64,000 bases of DNA from NCBI GenBank assembly GCA_033296885.1, contig MU863882.1, forward strand, positions 372,001 to 436,000, given 5' to 3'. Each line of letters begins with the position of its first letter. Position 1 is the first letter of the stretch. The DNA comes from Triangularia verruculosa. Its lineage: Eukaryota > Ascomycota > Sordariomycetes > Sordariales > Podosporaceae. Below the pieces are notes generated by a model. That model worked only from the letters and a program-made list of their open reading frames with translations, was not told the origin of the DNA and ran no database searches. The position numbers and the translations under genes are program-made. Below are positions 1 through 10,019 of the stretch, one piece after another.

Positions 1-1527
1 TCGAAGCCAGCGTCTATTTCTTCTTCATCAGAATCTCCAAGCCCCGCGAAGAAATCAACCCCGAAGCGAAAACAGCCAGTCCAGCTGGATGATGATGAGG
101 ATGAGGACGATATACCAATCGTCACACCCGTTTCGCTGCGTTTCAACAGGAAGAGGCGGATGGCGGTTGATAGTGATGATTCAGATGACCAGCCTCTGGT
201 TTCTTCACCTGTGAAGAAGCGCAGACTGATTCGCAAGGGCTCTTCTTCGCCGGCAAAACCGCAGCAGGACGACTCCGAGGACGAAGTTGTAGCACCCACA
301 CCCAAGCTGCGCTCTTCCCAAACTCCCCGAAAGGCTCTTTCCGCAAAGGAAAAGGCACGAGAGATGCTCCGCCGCCGACGTGCTGGCGAGACCATCATCG
401 AGGAGGATGAGGAGGACGAAGAGGAAGATGAAGAAGAGGTAGAGCCACGAAAGGCTCTTTATGACACAGATTCCGATCACCTCGCACTTTCAGAGTTTGA
501 GGACGAGGAAGAAGAAGAAGAAGAAGAAGAAGAGGATGCCCAGCCTTCAGAAGCTCACGGCAAGAAGAAAAAGGAGAGCAAAAGGGACAAGAAGGACAAG
601 ATGAAAAAGCAAAAACTATTAAAACATCTCAAGCCGGAATCCGACGACGAAGGCACCGAAGCCGAAGCCGAAGACCTAGATGACTTTGTCGTAGAAGACG
701 ACAGCGACGAGCCCCTCGGCGCTCCAGACGAGCTCATGATGCCTCTCCAGTTCACCCATCACGCCCGCAAGAAGCTCATCGAGCACTTCCGCGACGTAGT
801 CGAGTGGCTAGTCCAGTACAAGATCAACCCCGGTTTCGCCGAAAAAACCGACGAGCTCTACTGCATCGGCTGGCAGAAACTCGACGACGAAGTCCGCGCC
901 CTTGCCTCCTCCAAATTCACCTCCTCCGTCTGGAAACCGGATTTCTACAAGTCCCTCCGCGCCCGACCCCAGTACACCTCCATCGAAGTCGGCGCCAACA
1001 ATCACGACTCCGTCTTCGGCTCCAACTGCGAAGCCTGCGGGCGCTCGGGGCACCCAGCCACCTGGACCATCTCCTTCTCCGGCACGCCCTACGTCAAGAA
1101 ATTCGGTATGAACTTTCTCGATCCTGTCGAGCCCCCAAGTTCCAGCGATGACTCCTCCTCTTCCGCTTCCTCTTCCTCCACAGGCGACATCGACGAAGAC
1201 GGCAACACCATACCCCCCGAAGACAAGACGTTTTACGTAGGTGTGACCTGCAATGGAAACGCAGAGATTGCCCACACGTTGATCCACTGGAAACACGCGC
1301 TTCAGGACTGGGTGGAGAGCCAGCTGATGGCGGAGGGGTGGATGCAGCCGGCGAAGCTGGCGGAGAGGGAGGGGATGAAGCCGAGGAGGAAGTACAAGCT
1401 GGTGGACAAGATTGTGGAGGGGTGGGTGGCGGACGGGAAGGTGAGGGCGCTGTTTGGGGAGTTCCAGGGCCAGCTGGAGAGGGCGAGGAATCAGCAGACT
1501 TCGAGTAGGGGGTATAGGAGGGGTTAG
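1..1527 (+). CDS. DUF4211 domain protein, 5'-truncated by the window edge
   Basis: Frame 1 is open from base 1, with 53 codons before the first visible ATG at 160, so the true start lies outside the window. At least 508 residues are present, ending at the TAG at 1525-1527. The N-terminal half is low-complexity and charged: Ser/Lys patches resembling nuclear localisation signals (PVKKRRLIRK) and long Asp/Glu runs. The C-terminal part, starting near 'LDDFVVEDDSDEP', has the DUF4211 signature: a conserved 'MPLQFTHH' entry, a Trp/Tyr-rich helical stretch, a CEACGRSGHPATW motif that could bind metal, and a late 'FYVGVTCNGNAEIAHTLIHWKH' segment (quoted in part). DUF4211 proteins are fungal and thought to be nuclear or chromatin-associated; the molecular role is unknown. 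No intron is needed in the visible part. Confidence 0.85.
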   Translation, partial: SKPASISSSSESPSPAKKSTPKRKQPVQLDDDEDEDDIPIVTPVSLRFNRKRRMAVDSDDSDDQPLVSSPVKKRRLIRKGSSSPAKPQQDDSEDEVVAPTPKLRSSQTPRKALSAKEKAREMLRRRRAGETIIEEDEEDEEEDEEEVEPRKALYDTDSDHLALSEFEDEEEEEEEEEEDAQPSEAHGKKKKESKRDKKDKMKKQKLLKHLKPESDDEGTEAEAEDLDDFVVEDDSDEPLGAPDELMMPLQFTHHARKKLIEHFRDVVEWLVQYKINPGFAEKTDELYCIGWQKLDDEVRALASSKFTSSVWKPDFYKSLRARPQYTSIEVGANNHDSVFGSNCEACGRSGHPATWTISFSGTPYVKKFGMNFLDPVEPPSSSDDSSSSASSSSTGDIDEDGNTIPPEDKTFYVGVTCNGNAEIAHTLIHWKHALQDWVESQLMAEGWMQPAKLAEREGMKPRRKYKLVDKIVEGWVADGKVRALFGEFQGQLERARNQQTSSRGYRRG

Positions 1528-2596
1528 GCTCTCATGCTGCCATGCCATCATGTTGCGATAGGGGGTATCTTCGAGTTCATTTATCAAGAGTGGGGAGGCT
1601 GGTCGTGTTTTGCTGTCGGGGGTGTGATGTTCACGATATCCATTGGCAAGCAAAGCAGTAGCACACAAGACGCGGTGATTATTGATAAAGAAGAAGGAGA
1701 TAGGAAGCAGCGATTCTCGCACTATGTCTAGTCACCAGGAAGCTAGTCATGAATTCTTTTTTTTTTTTTTTTTTTAACTTGGTAACGCCTACCGTACGTA
1801 TCTTTGCCATTTTTTGCTGATAGCTTCAGATGGACGATACCTGCCAACCTAACCAGCCGTTCCCTTCAACTCGTCTCATCAAACACACATCTTATCTCCC
1901 TCTGCTGCGCCGTGACCTGCCCTCGCAAGCCCATCAAAAGTCAATAATCCATCGTATATCAGCATCTTTTGTCATTCAATCAGTGGTGAGTATACAATCA
2001 AACCACCACTTATCATCATCAACAACATAAAAACTTTCTCTTCAATATATATCCAAATAAAATAGTAATTGCTTTCATCACCTAGCCTCCTCTCCGCTAC
2101 CCCTTTGCCCTTTTTACCTCCCTACGTAGGAAGCGCTAGACAATACCAAACAAAAAGCCCACATCCTCCCTTATTTCCTTTTTTTGAAACCCAATCAACC
2201 CAGCACTACAACTCATCTCTCAATCCTATTTCCTTCAAATATGAGAGGAAAAAAGAAAAGAAAAATAGGAATCAAAATGCTTAGTCAAAATTTGTATCAA
2301 ACACTCCCGCCACCACCCGCACTCCTCCCAAAACTATTTTGCTATTGAAATAAAAACAGACCAGATAATCCCCCTAGATTCCCCCACCACCCCCCGCTAT
2401 ATTTCACATATCCAACACACACACAGACACACACACACAGACACACACAAAAGATAATCACTATATCCAACCCCCAAACCCCATCTCCGCTTGCCTTGGC
2501 TCTTCCACCACCTTCACAAAACAACCAAACTCCCACGCTCCAAACAACCCCCCCCTCTTCTCCTACCCCGTCATCCTGACCAAGAACATTCCCCCC
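1528..2596. other. Convergent intergenic spacer with simple repeats
   Basis: This is the 3' region shared by the DUF4211 gene (+) and STE50 (-). It contains a run of about 19 T at 1758-1776, an AT-rich stretch, an interrupted (CA)n tract near 2417-2448 and a C-rich flank. No gene was recognised. Small open frames here lack coding composition. Confidence 0.7.
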
Positions 2597-4265
2597 CTAA
2601 ATAATCCCCCCAGGCGGATCATACCCCATCCCACCACCACCACCACCCACCCCTCCCCTCCCCAACCCCGCACTCCCCGGCTGCCCCCCTTCCCCTCCCC
2701 CTCCAATCATCCCCCCTTCCCCTCCTCCCACCACCCCCCCAGCCTGCGCATTGTTCGTCTTCCTCAGCATAAACATCGGCTTCTTCCCCTCCTTATCCAG
2801 CTGCTTGAACAAAATCAGCGGCTTCTCATCCAACCCCAAACACCTCTCCTGGTCTCCATACACAATATACAGCGCGTACTGGTCCCACGGCGCATTGATC
2901 TGGTACTTCTTCAACGCCGCCGGCAGCACCTTGTAGCACGGGTCGTCCATGCTCACCCTGAACGACTTGAATATCTCCACCGAGTTGCTCGACCCGGGCG
3001 TTTCCGGCGCCGGCGTCTGCATTCTCCTTGGCGCCGGCACCGCCGTGGTCTTCGTTTGGTTGCCATAGTGATCGTTTTCGGAAAAGGTGGTCCGGGTGGA
3101 TGATGGGGGTTGTTGTGGTTGCTGCTGCTGCTGCTGCTGCTGCTGGGTAGGCTGATCAGAGCGGTAGGCTCGGGAGGAGAGCGTGTTGCCAGCTAGGCCG
3201 GCGGTGGGTGGTGACGTAGGCGAGGGCATGTTTGGTGATGGGTATCCCGGGGAGGTGGAGCTGCCTACCCCGTTCATGGCTGCGAGGTGGGAGGATGACA
3301 TAACCGCTCTGTCGGCGGCTCCCGAGGGATCGAGTGTTTGTTCGACTATGGAAGGGTTGTGGGTGGTTTGAAGGTGGGTTGGTGATGTTGCTTTTGGCGT
3401 GGTCCCAAGCTTGATCATCTTGGTTGAGTACTGCCTCTTCAAGTTGCTGCTGTATTGGTTGGCTGATGATGGTGTTGGCGCAGGTGGTGATAGCGTGTTT
3501 TCGTAGGACGGATCGTTTGGCAGGGGCTGTTGGTAGTCCTTGGCCAACCTCAAGGCGGGCAACATGTCCTCGCGTAGTCTCCTGAAGTCGTCTGTCAATC
3601 TGCGCAAGTCCTGTTCGAATAAAGCCATCCGCTCGTCTCGAAGACGTAGTTGCTCGACGAGATGCTTAATGTCCTTTAACGTCGCATTTGCTGACTGTGC
3701 CTCCGTCTCCGCAGCTAAGTTACCACCGTGTTAGTTACAGGCAGGGCCTTACAGTTTTCAGGACTTCACATACTGAGTGGCATGTAATGGTCGCTTTCGA
3801 TCGGTACGTCCTGGGCCTTCTTGACGTCATAGACGGATTTTAAAATAGTCAATCGGTGGCCCACGCTGTTGATTCCCATGGATTTGAGGTCATCGTGCTG
3901 AAGAGCCACCAAAGCCTCGCCCACGATCTCGTTTTCTAGACAAGAAATGTTAGCAGTATCCTTCTGCCACGGGCGACAGCTGGCGCAAGCGTACCTAAAA
4001 ATACATCTGCATATTGTTGGACGCCTATTGAGGCAATAAAATCGGCGCACTCCTCGGCGGTCCATTCTGAGATGATGGTCTCTGGAAGCCTGTCGGCGCT
4101 TGAGCGATAGCCGTAGGTGGTTGGTGTATGTTCTGCTGACGGCGGGTCGGAATCGATAGGAGATGTCTCGACGTCGGTAGCCATGGGTGAACTTCCATGA
4201 ATATCTCGCTCGTACTCGTCGTCGGCGTCCGACTCGGCGTAGGCGGTACCTGAGTTGAAATCCAT
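2597..4265 (-). CDS. STE50: STE50-type MAPK cascade adaptor (SAM and Ras-association domains)
   Basis: Three exons: 4265-3995, 3935-3774 and 3714-2597, with two 59-bp introns, giving 516 aa. An acidic N-terminus precedes a SAM domain (about residues 64-130, 'SEWTAEECADFIASIG' to 'GINSVGHRLTILKSVYDV'). A coiled coil follows ('HLVEQLRLRDERMALFEQD'). After a Pro/Ser/Gln-rich linker with a polyglutamine run comes a Ras-association domain (about residues 388-465, 'IFKSFRVSMDDPCYKVLPAA' to 'PLILFKQLDKEGKKPMFMLR'). The C-terminal tail is glycine-rich. This domain order is that of Ste50, which links Cdc42/Ras to the MAPKKK Ste11 in mating, filamentation and osmotic signalling, acting at the plasma membrane. 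The reading frame runs cleanly through both splice junctions. The Gly/Gln repeats probably vary in length between strains. Confidence 0.95.
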
Positions 4266-6250
4266 GGCCGAAGTAGATCTGCTAGGCCCTCACAGCCTAA
4301 GCTGCAGCGAGGGCCGGGTCGTCGGGGTTCTGGAATCCCTAAAGGGATAGCTGGCTGGGAAACCAGGAGAGAAGCTGGTGTCCAGCGTCGAGAGCACGGG
4401 AGTCTCGACGTGGGGGGGGCGTCGAGAGGGTGCGCGGCGGTTCGAGATCTCCTCGCAGATCGCAGAGAGTCGATCGGCGCAGAGAAACAGAGACAGTATA
4501 CAGAATTGCTGCTTTCAACAAAGCAACCGACGTCGGTGGCGGTGGTGTCCAATGAGGCCAAAACTCGAAAAATCCAACAAGCCGTTCCAACAATTCAGGT
4601 ATGGCAGCGGCCCCTCCTTGAATCTCAGCGGGCAGTGCGACTCGGCCTCGGGGGACAGGCTCGCAGCTCTTCGGTCGGCGGATCGGGGGGTCGGGATGGT
4701 CACGGCGACGGCTTCAACAGTGTCGGCTCTCTGCTGACAGGCGACCTGGAGAGGAAACGGGCGGTCGTGATGCGGGCGGAGGTTGATTGCGGATTCAGGT
4801 TGCTGCTGTCGTAGCCGCTCGCTTGGCCGCTTGGAAGTGGTGGTGGCACCCGAAATCGTCTTAGCGCCAAATTTGCAAGTCGGTTGCTTGGCCCCTGCCC
4901 CTCGACCCGCTTCCCAACATGGGAGACCAGGGGTTCCGAGTCCACCATTGCTCCATCTGTTTGGACCTGAACCTCGACCTCGACCTCGACCGACCGATGA
5001 TCACAAACACCCACCTTCAGATCATGATTTTCGAACTCTTTCCTTCCTTCTGACCCTCATCTGGGCCTCTTTTCAGCAGCGGCACTTGAACAACCCCGCG
5101 CCCCGTCACAAAGTCTGAAGTATCACCATGCAAGTGTGTGGCGGGCGCATTTCATAGGGCTCTCACAGCCTTGCCATCATTGCTTCTACCCCACCAAAAA
5201 TATATTGAATAGCAGCACAAGTTCAAAGAAAAAGGCGAGCCCTGTTCCTCCTCGTCAGACGTTGCAATCTAAGATTATCTCAACTCATCACAAGTACGCC
5301 TGTTACTCGCACTGCCATCACAGTCGTCCTACCTCATAGTCACAAGAAGCCCCCCATCATGATCTTCACGCCTTCAAAGCCACCATCTATCTTCCTGCCA
5401 TCGTCAAGCCCCATTCCCCCCTTCCATCGAACAAGCTTCAATACCCGCCCAGCAAGTTTCAGTTCAAACATGCCCAGAATCCAGACTCCCTAAAACTCCA
5501 AACCCTTGCCCATTATACACTACGACGTATATAACCCCGCGTTTCACCTTTTCCCCCCCTTTCCTTCGGCCCAGCCTAACGGCCCGGTATCTCTCACTCC
5601 CGTTACGCATCCCGCGACAAGGAGCCTGGTCAATCTTCGGATCAACAAGTCTCTTGCCCTTCAATCCTTCTAGAAGTCTATTGCGGGACGAATTGATTAT
5701 GCGCCTATTTGTCAGGCCTATATCTGGATCTTGTCACGCATAGCTGACAAAGTTCAGACGGTGATTGAGCATGAGACTATAAACATCAAATGTAGAGATG
5801 AACGATACCAATGATGGGATCATCGTCAAGCTTCATGGCACCGATTTTCCAAAACCCAGGGGCCGAATGCTACTGAGTCCCCTTGTCGTCATGGGCGGTT
5901 ATCGTCGTATTCTCGATCCACTCAAACAAAACACATGGTGGTTCTTGTCGACAAAACAAGCCCCCTGAGCCAGGTAACCTCACACTCTCAGCATTGGCTT
6001 GTTCCACAACAAACCAACAACGCTCGCCAGGAATAGGGGGTAAGAGTAACCGTATATTCAGCTCCCGAGTTTAAGATTGGAAATATCAATTCAAAATTCT
6101 TTCGCTATCATGACATGATATCTCATGCAAATAAAATATCGCAAACCCAATACCAAACACTCATGATATCCTCGCAGAGTTTCTCCCAAAATTCAGCACA
6201 ATGCCACCCCTAGAAAACCATCCATATCCTACATCTACCATCCCACTCCT
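4266..6250. other. Long intergenic region upstream of STE50
   Basis: About 2 kb between the STE50 start and the 3' end of the next minus-strand gene. The STE50-proximal 700 bp is GC-rich and CG-rich, compatible with a long 5' UTR and promoter. A short tandem array of CCTCGA units lies near 4972-4991. The distal part is AT-richer. No protein or RNA gene was recognised. Confidence 0.6.
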
Positions 6251-7906
6251 TCAAAACCCCGAGCTCCTCTTCCTCTGCACCCTCCTCCGCCCGCTATCCT
6301 CCCCCTCCTTCTTGCCCCCTCCCGGCCGATGCGGCAGCGTCTGGCTCAACTTCGCCTGCAACTCCGGACTCATCCTACTCTCAACCTGACTCCTCACCTG
6401 CTCCAGCTGCTGTCCCGCACCCTTCCAAAGAACATTCAGCCTATTACAGTGGAACGGCCCTTGCTGCTGCGCTCCATTCGGCCCCGACCCCGGCCCGGCA
6501 CTGACAGGCCTAGGAGGAAGCGCTGGAGCAGGAGCACCCAACCAATGCGGTTGTTGTTGTTGCTGTTGCGCGGGCGGCGGTGCGAAGAACGGTTGCTGAG
6601 CGACAGAAGGAGAAGTCTGGACCGAAGGAGGACGAGGCGGCAAGGCAGGACGGTCTGATGGTAGGTCCTGACCTTCAACGCCGTATTTCTTGCGAAGACG
6701 CTCGGTTTCCTTGGCGATCTCGGCTTCGCGTTTGCGTTGGGCTTTCTCCTCTTCTTCGAGCATCTTCTTGATGCGCTTCTGCTCGGCGCGCTCAGCTTTC
6801 TCACGCTCGCGCTGTTCGCGCTCGACGAGTTCTTGAAGGCGGCGGGTTTCGGCCTCGATGGAGGCGGTAGGGGTTGAGGTGAAGGTAACAGCTTGTTTGG
6901 GACCTCCCGGGGGAGGAGGTGGGATATTATTCGCTGTTGTAGGTACTGGAGCAGGTTGTTGTTGTGGTTTAGAAGAGGTAGGCATCGTGTTGCTCTTGGA
7001 AGGAGGAGCGTTGTTCAAAGCCCCTGACATCGCTGCTGGAGGAGTCACTGCAGGAGCAGGTACTGCTGCCGCTGCCACGTTGGGGCGTGAGTTTTTCCTC
7101 TTCTGTGGGTTAGGAATCGGGCCCGGGCTGGTTGCAGAAACGTTGAACAGCCCAGGCTTAGGACTAAGGTAGAGATCTTTGATGACTTCTGCGCCGAGAA
7201 GGAGGACCAACTCCAGTCCCTTGCGGTCTTCAACCTCTACACGGTGGAGGTTTGGCTGGTAGAGAGTCATGGCGCTTTCTCGGGATCCCTTGTACATGGC
7301 GACAGTGATATCTGGTTCCTTGCTCTTCTTGCCAGCTGTGGTTTTGCCTGACATGTAGCAGGTCATGTCCTTGCTCAGTTTGCCCTCCTTTTTCCAACGG
7401 AACATGATGCGCGGGATCAGATCTGCGGCTGCTGGAGAGCTGTTTTGCTGTTCGCGGTCGAGTTCGCTCGTAGTGGGTGTCTTGAATGTTTGGACCGGGA
7501 TCTCAAACTCCCAACTATCACTTTTGTTCCAACTGCCTTCCACCATCTTCACCGCGATTGTTTGGTCTGGATCGTAGAGCTGGATGGAGAAATTGTCTGG
7601 AATGATCGCGGTCGTCGGCGCAGGAGGAGCGCCAGATTGCACTTGAGCCCGGATCTCGGCCGCAGAGAGCGTTGGCAGCGTCCATTCCGGCTCGATAGTC
7701 ACCTCGCCATACACAACATTCTGATTATAGGGGTCGCAGAGACCGACACCGTACTTATTACGAGAAGCCGGTAGCGCGGGGTCGGGTTTTCGCAATAGGT
7801 ACTCTGGTGATGGCTCAGAGCCGTTCTGAGTGAAGTAAAGTATGGTTGAGAGTGGGTCGTCGGATGACGGTTTGAACCGAAAGGTTGGAAGGTTTTCGTC
7901 GAGCAT
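6251..7906 (-). CDS. Conserved fungal protein, coiled coil and proline-rich; function unknown
   Basis: A single-exon frame of 551 aa. The frame stays open upstream to 7978, but that position is TTG. The first ATG is at 7906 (MLDENLPTFRFKPSSDD), so I use it as the start. The N-terminal 250 residues look globular and beta-rich ('VVYGEVTIEPEWTLPTLSA', 'FSIQLYDPDQTIAVKMVEGS', 'LIPRIMFRWKKEGKLSKDM'). A Pro/Ala linker follows, then a strongly charged coiled coil of about 60 residues (Glu/Arg/Lys-rich, 'RRLQELVEREQREREKAERA'), then a Pro/Gln-rich tail. I do not recognise a named family. The globular front with ordered strands suggests a real fold, not a spurious frame. The stop is TGA. Confidence 0.8.
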   Translation of the reverse strand: MLDENLPTFRFKPSSDDPLSTILYFTQNGSEPSPEYLLRKPDPALPASRNKYGVGLCDPYNQNVVYGEVTIEPEWTLPTLSAAEIRAQVQSGAPPAPTTAIIPDNFSIQLYDPDQTIAVKMVEGSWNKSDSWEFEIPVQTFKTPTTSELDREQQNSSPAAADLIPRIMFRWKKEGKLSKDMTCYMSGKTTAGKKSKEPDITVAMYKGSRESAMTLYQPNLHRVEVEDRKGLELVLLLGAEVIKDLYLSPKPGLFNVSATSPGPIPNPQKRKNSRPNVAAAAVPAPAVTPPAAMSGALNNAPPSKSNTMPTSSKPQQQPAPVPTTANNIPPPPPGGPKQAVTFTSTPTASIEAETRRLQELVEREQREREKAERAEQKRIKKMLEEEEKAQRKREAEIAKETERLRKKYGVEGQDLPSDRPALPPRPPSVQTSPSVAQQPFFAPPPAQQQQQQPHWLGAPAPALPPRPVSAGPGSGPNGAQQQGPFHCNRLNVLWKGAGQQLEQVRSQVESRMSPELQAKLSQTLPHRPGGGKKEGEDSGRRRVQRKRSSGF

Positions 7907-8651
7907 CTTGATAGTCTGGGTGCGCGAGGGGCAACTCTGACAACTTGGACAAACTTGGAGTTGGAAGGAAATGCGCAAGAGTTTACTTTTCTCTGCGGAT
8001 GATTTACAGTGAGAAGAATGCTTGGCTATTTGCTGCTGACATCCCGTGATTCAGGCGCAGCAAGATAGAAACGGACACGGGGCTGAGTTATTGGCAGCTG
8101 AAGCAAGCAAGAGGATGCCGACCCAAGTGACCCCGCGATGTTGGACCGACCCGCCAGGCAAACGTCACCGTCGGTCTTCGGCTCAGCCACCCAGCGAACA
8201 ACCGCGCGTGCAGTTTCGGATTTGCCATTGGTTGCAGGGACTGCGTCATGCTGAACTCTCAAAGGCAATTTGTGTTAGTCTGCAGTATACTATCTTGTTG
8301 ACTGCAGCAGTTTTTCTAACATAAGTTAGAAGTTTCGTCGTGAAGAGAGCTTGGCGACTGACCATGAAGGATGGTCATGCTGCCTCATCAAACTGCTTGG
8401 GGAGTGGCGTGGAGTGCACAGGGCTGATGCCAAGCCTGGTAACCCTAACCCGGGACATCGAACGACTGGCAGTCCCACTTCACTTCACCTGGTCTGTGCT
8501 GAGCGCTGGAATTTCTGCCCCCCACCACGTGACCACACACAAATCGAAAACCCATCGGCTCACAAATTCGCTAACGACCCTTTTACGAAACCTCAGCAGC
8601 AACCAAATTCTGGACAACAGCGAGCCGAAGTCTCGACAACAGTTGCCCATC
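7907..8651. other. Divergent promoter region between the coiled-coil gene and RPS18
   Basis: 745 bp separating two genes transcribed away from each other. It carries a telomere-like AACCCTAACCC element at 8441-8451 and a CACGTG palindrome at 8526-8531, both upstream of RPS18. No other gene was seen. Confidence 0.7.
8441..8531 (+). promoter_or_regulatory. Telo-box (AACCCTAACCC) and CACGTG element in the RPS18 promoter
   Basis: AACCCTAACCC lies at 8441-8451 and CACGTG at 8526-8531, about 210 and 125 bp before the RPS18 ATG. In several ascomycetes ribosomal-protein promoters are driven by Tbf1 (binding AACCCTAA-type sequence) together with Cbf1 (binding CACGTG). Both elements are directly visible; the assignment to these factors is inference. 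Confidence 0.5.
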
Positions 8652-9663
8652 ATGAGTTTGGTCTCGGGTGAGAAGGTACGTCTATCTCTATCGCCATCAA
8701 CTGCTCAGTTTGCCCTGCCGTCGAAATTCCTGCGTTTTTGGCCGTTGTCGCCTCCCCGATCGAAAATTTCGAACTGAAGTCAAGCCACCACGAGACTATC
8801 GACAATCGCACCCTCCCAAATCACGAAAATCAAGCGAGTGTATGTCTTTGCAAAAATCCATCGACTTTCGCATCAACCACGCCCAGAAGCACATCCGACA
8901 TAATACACCACCCCGGCGGATCATTCAGATGGTCATAAAGCTATGATATTCTGTGTGGACACAGGCATAGATGCTCTCAGAGAGTTGTTTGGTCAGCATT
9001 GGGGAGCTCGACAAGGTCCGAACGGGAGAACGACAGGGCAAACTGAACATGCGGCGGATATAGCATTGGGCAATGAGGACTGGGGCTAACGGATCCTGCA
9101 GAGCAATTTCAACCACATTCTGCGTCTGCTCAACACCAACGTTGACGGCAAGCAGAAGGTCGTTTACTCCTTGACGTGAGTCCGATTCAACACCAACCGC
9201 AGACCGCTTGGACATTGGCTAACCCCAGTCCAGCAAGATCAAGGGTGTCGGTCGCCGCTACTCCAACTTGGTGTGCAAGAAGGCCGATGTCGACCTGAAG
9301 AAGCGCGCCGGTGAGCTCACCTCCGAAGAGCTCGAGCGTCTGGTCACCATCATCCAGAACCCCACCGCCTACAAGATCCCTTCCGTATGTTACCTCTCGA
9401 AGCACGTGCGACAATGAATAGCAAACTAACAACATGAATAGTGGTTCCTTAACAGGCAGCGCGACATCGTCGATGGCAAGGACTCTCAGGTCCTCGCCAA
9501 CGGCGTCGACTCCAAGCTCCGTGATGATCTCGAGCGCTTGAAGAAGATCCGTGCCCACCGTGGTCTCCGTCACTACTGGGGCCTCCGTGTCCGTGGCCAG
9601 CACACCAAGACGACTGGTCGCCGCGGCCGGACCGTCGGTGTCTCCAAGAAGAAGGGTGGTTAA
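8652..9663 (+). CDS. RPS18: 40S ribosomal protein S18 (uS13)
   Basis: Four exons: 8652-8675, 9102-9175, 9234-9384 and 9442-9663, encoding 156 aa, the usual eukaryotic length. The protein reads MSLVSGEK, then SNFNHILRLLNTNVDGKQK, and ends in the basic tail 'TTGRRGRTVGVSKKKGG'. uS13 sits in the head of the small subunit and contacts the P-site tRNA and bridge B1. Intron 1 (426 bp) is far longer than introns 2 (58 bp) and 3 (57 bp) and follows codon 8, a common arrangement in ribosomal protein genes. Splice sites are canonical, and the frame is kept at all junctions (phases 0, 2, 0). The stop is TAA. Confidence 0.97.
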
Positions 9664-10019
9664 ACATTTGCGGGAAGCGTGCGGTTTTGTTTGGCACTGC
9701 TGTGCTTGGCTTTTCGGTGGTGTTATCTTAGGCAAAGGATGGTCATGGGGCTTGGGTTGATTTTTTTTTCCTTTGCGACGTCTCTACATATGTAGGGGTC
9801 GCCGGATTGCTAAAGGGAACCACCATGATACACAGCATGACAATACAGGCGCAGATATGAAAAAAGTACATGACCATTTCCGGTGAACTGTTGCTTTCTT
9901 GATGTGTTGTGAGTGATTTCAAACCAAAGTAATTTGTTGCTATCAAACGAGACAAAACTGGAGGAACTCTTCCGGTGGGTATCAGAATATCTATTAAACA
10001 TCATTTACTTTTACTTCGT
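9664..10019. other. Short convergent spacer between RPS18 and SDO1
   Basis: About 356 bp of 3' flanking sequence shared by RPS18 (+) and SDO1 (-). It has a T-run near 9761-9769 and is AT-richer than the flanking genes. No gene seen. Confidence 0.7.

Noticed and set aside
1528..1731. 68 open codons in frame after the DUF4211 TAG stop, a possible stop-loss extension
   Set aside because: Codon use is unbiased (many A-ending codons), I found no hairpin around the stop, and an open run this long is expected a few percent of the time by chance.
2342..2596. About 85 open codons in frame after the STE50 TAG stop
   Set aside because: Strand-biased G-rich and GT-repeat sequence removes stops artificially; the peptide is low-complexity Gly/Val/Cys.
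8676..9101. Possible snoRNA inside the long RPS18 intron 1
   Set aside because: No RUGAUGA/CUGA box pair at proper spacing and no H/ACA-like ending; only partial look-alikes (ATGAT near 8943, CTGA near 9043).
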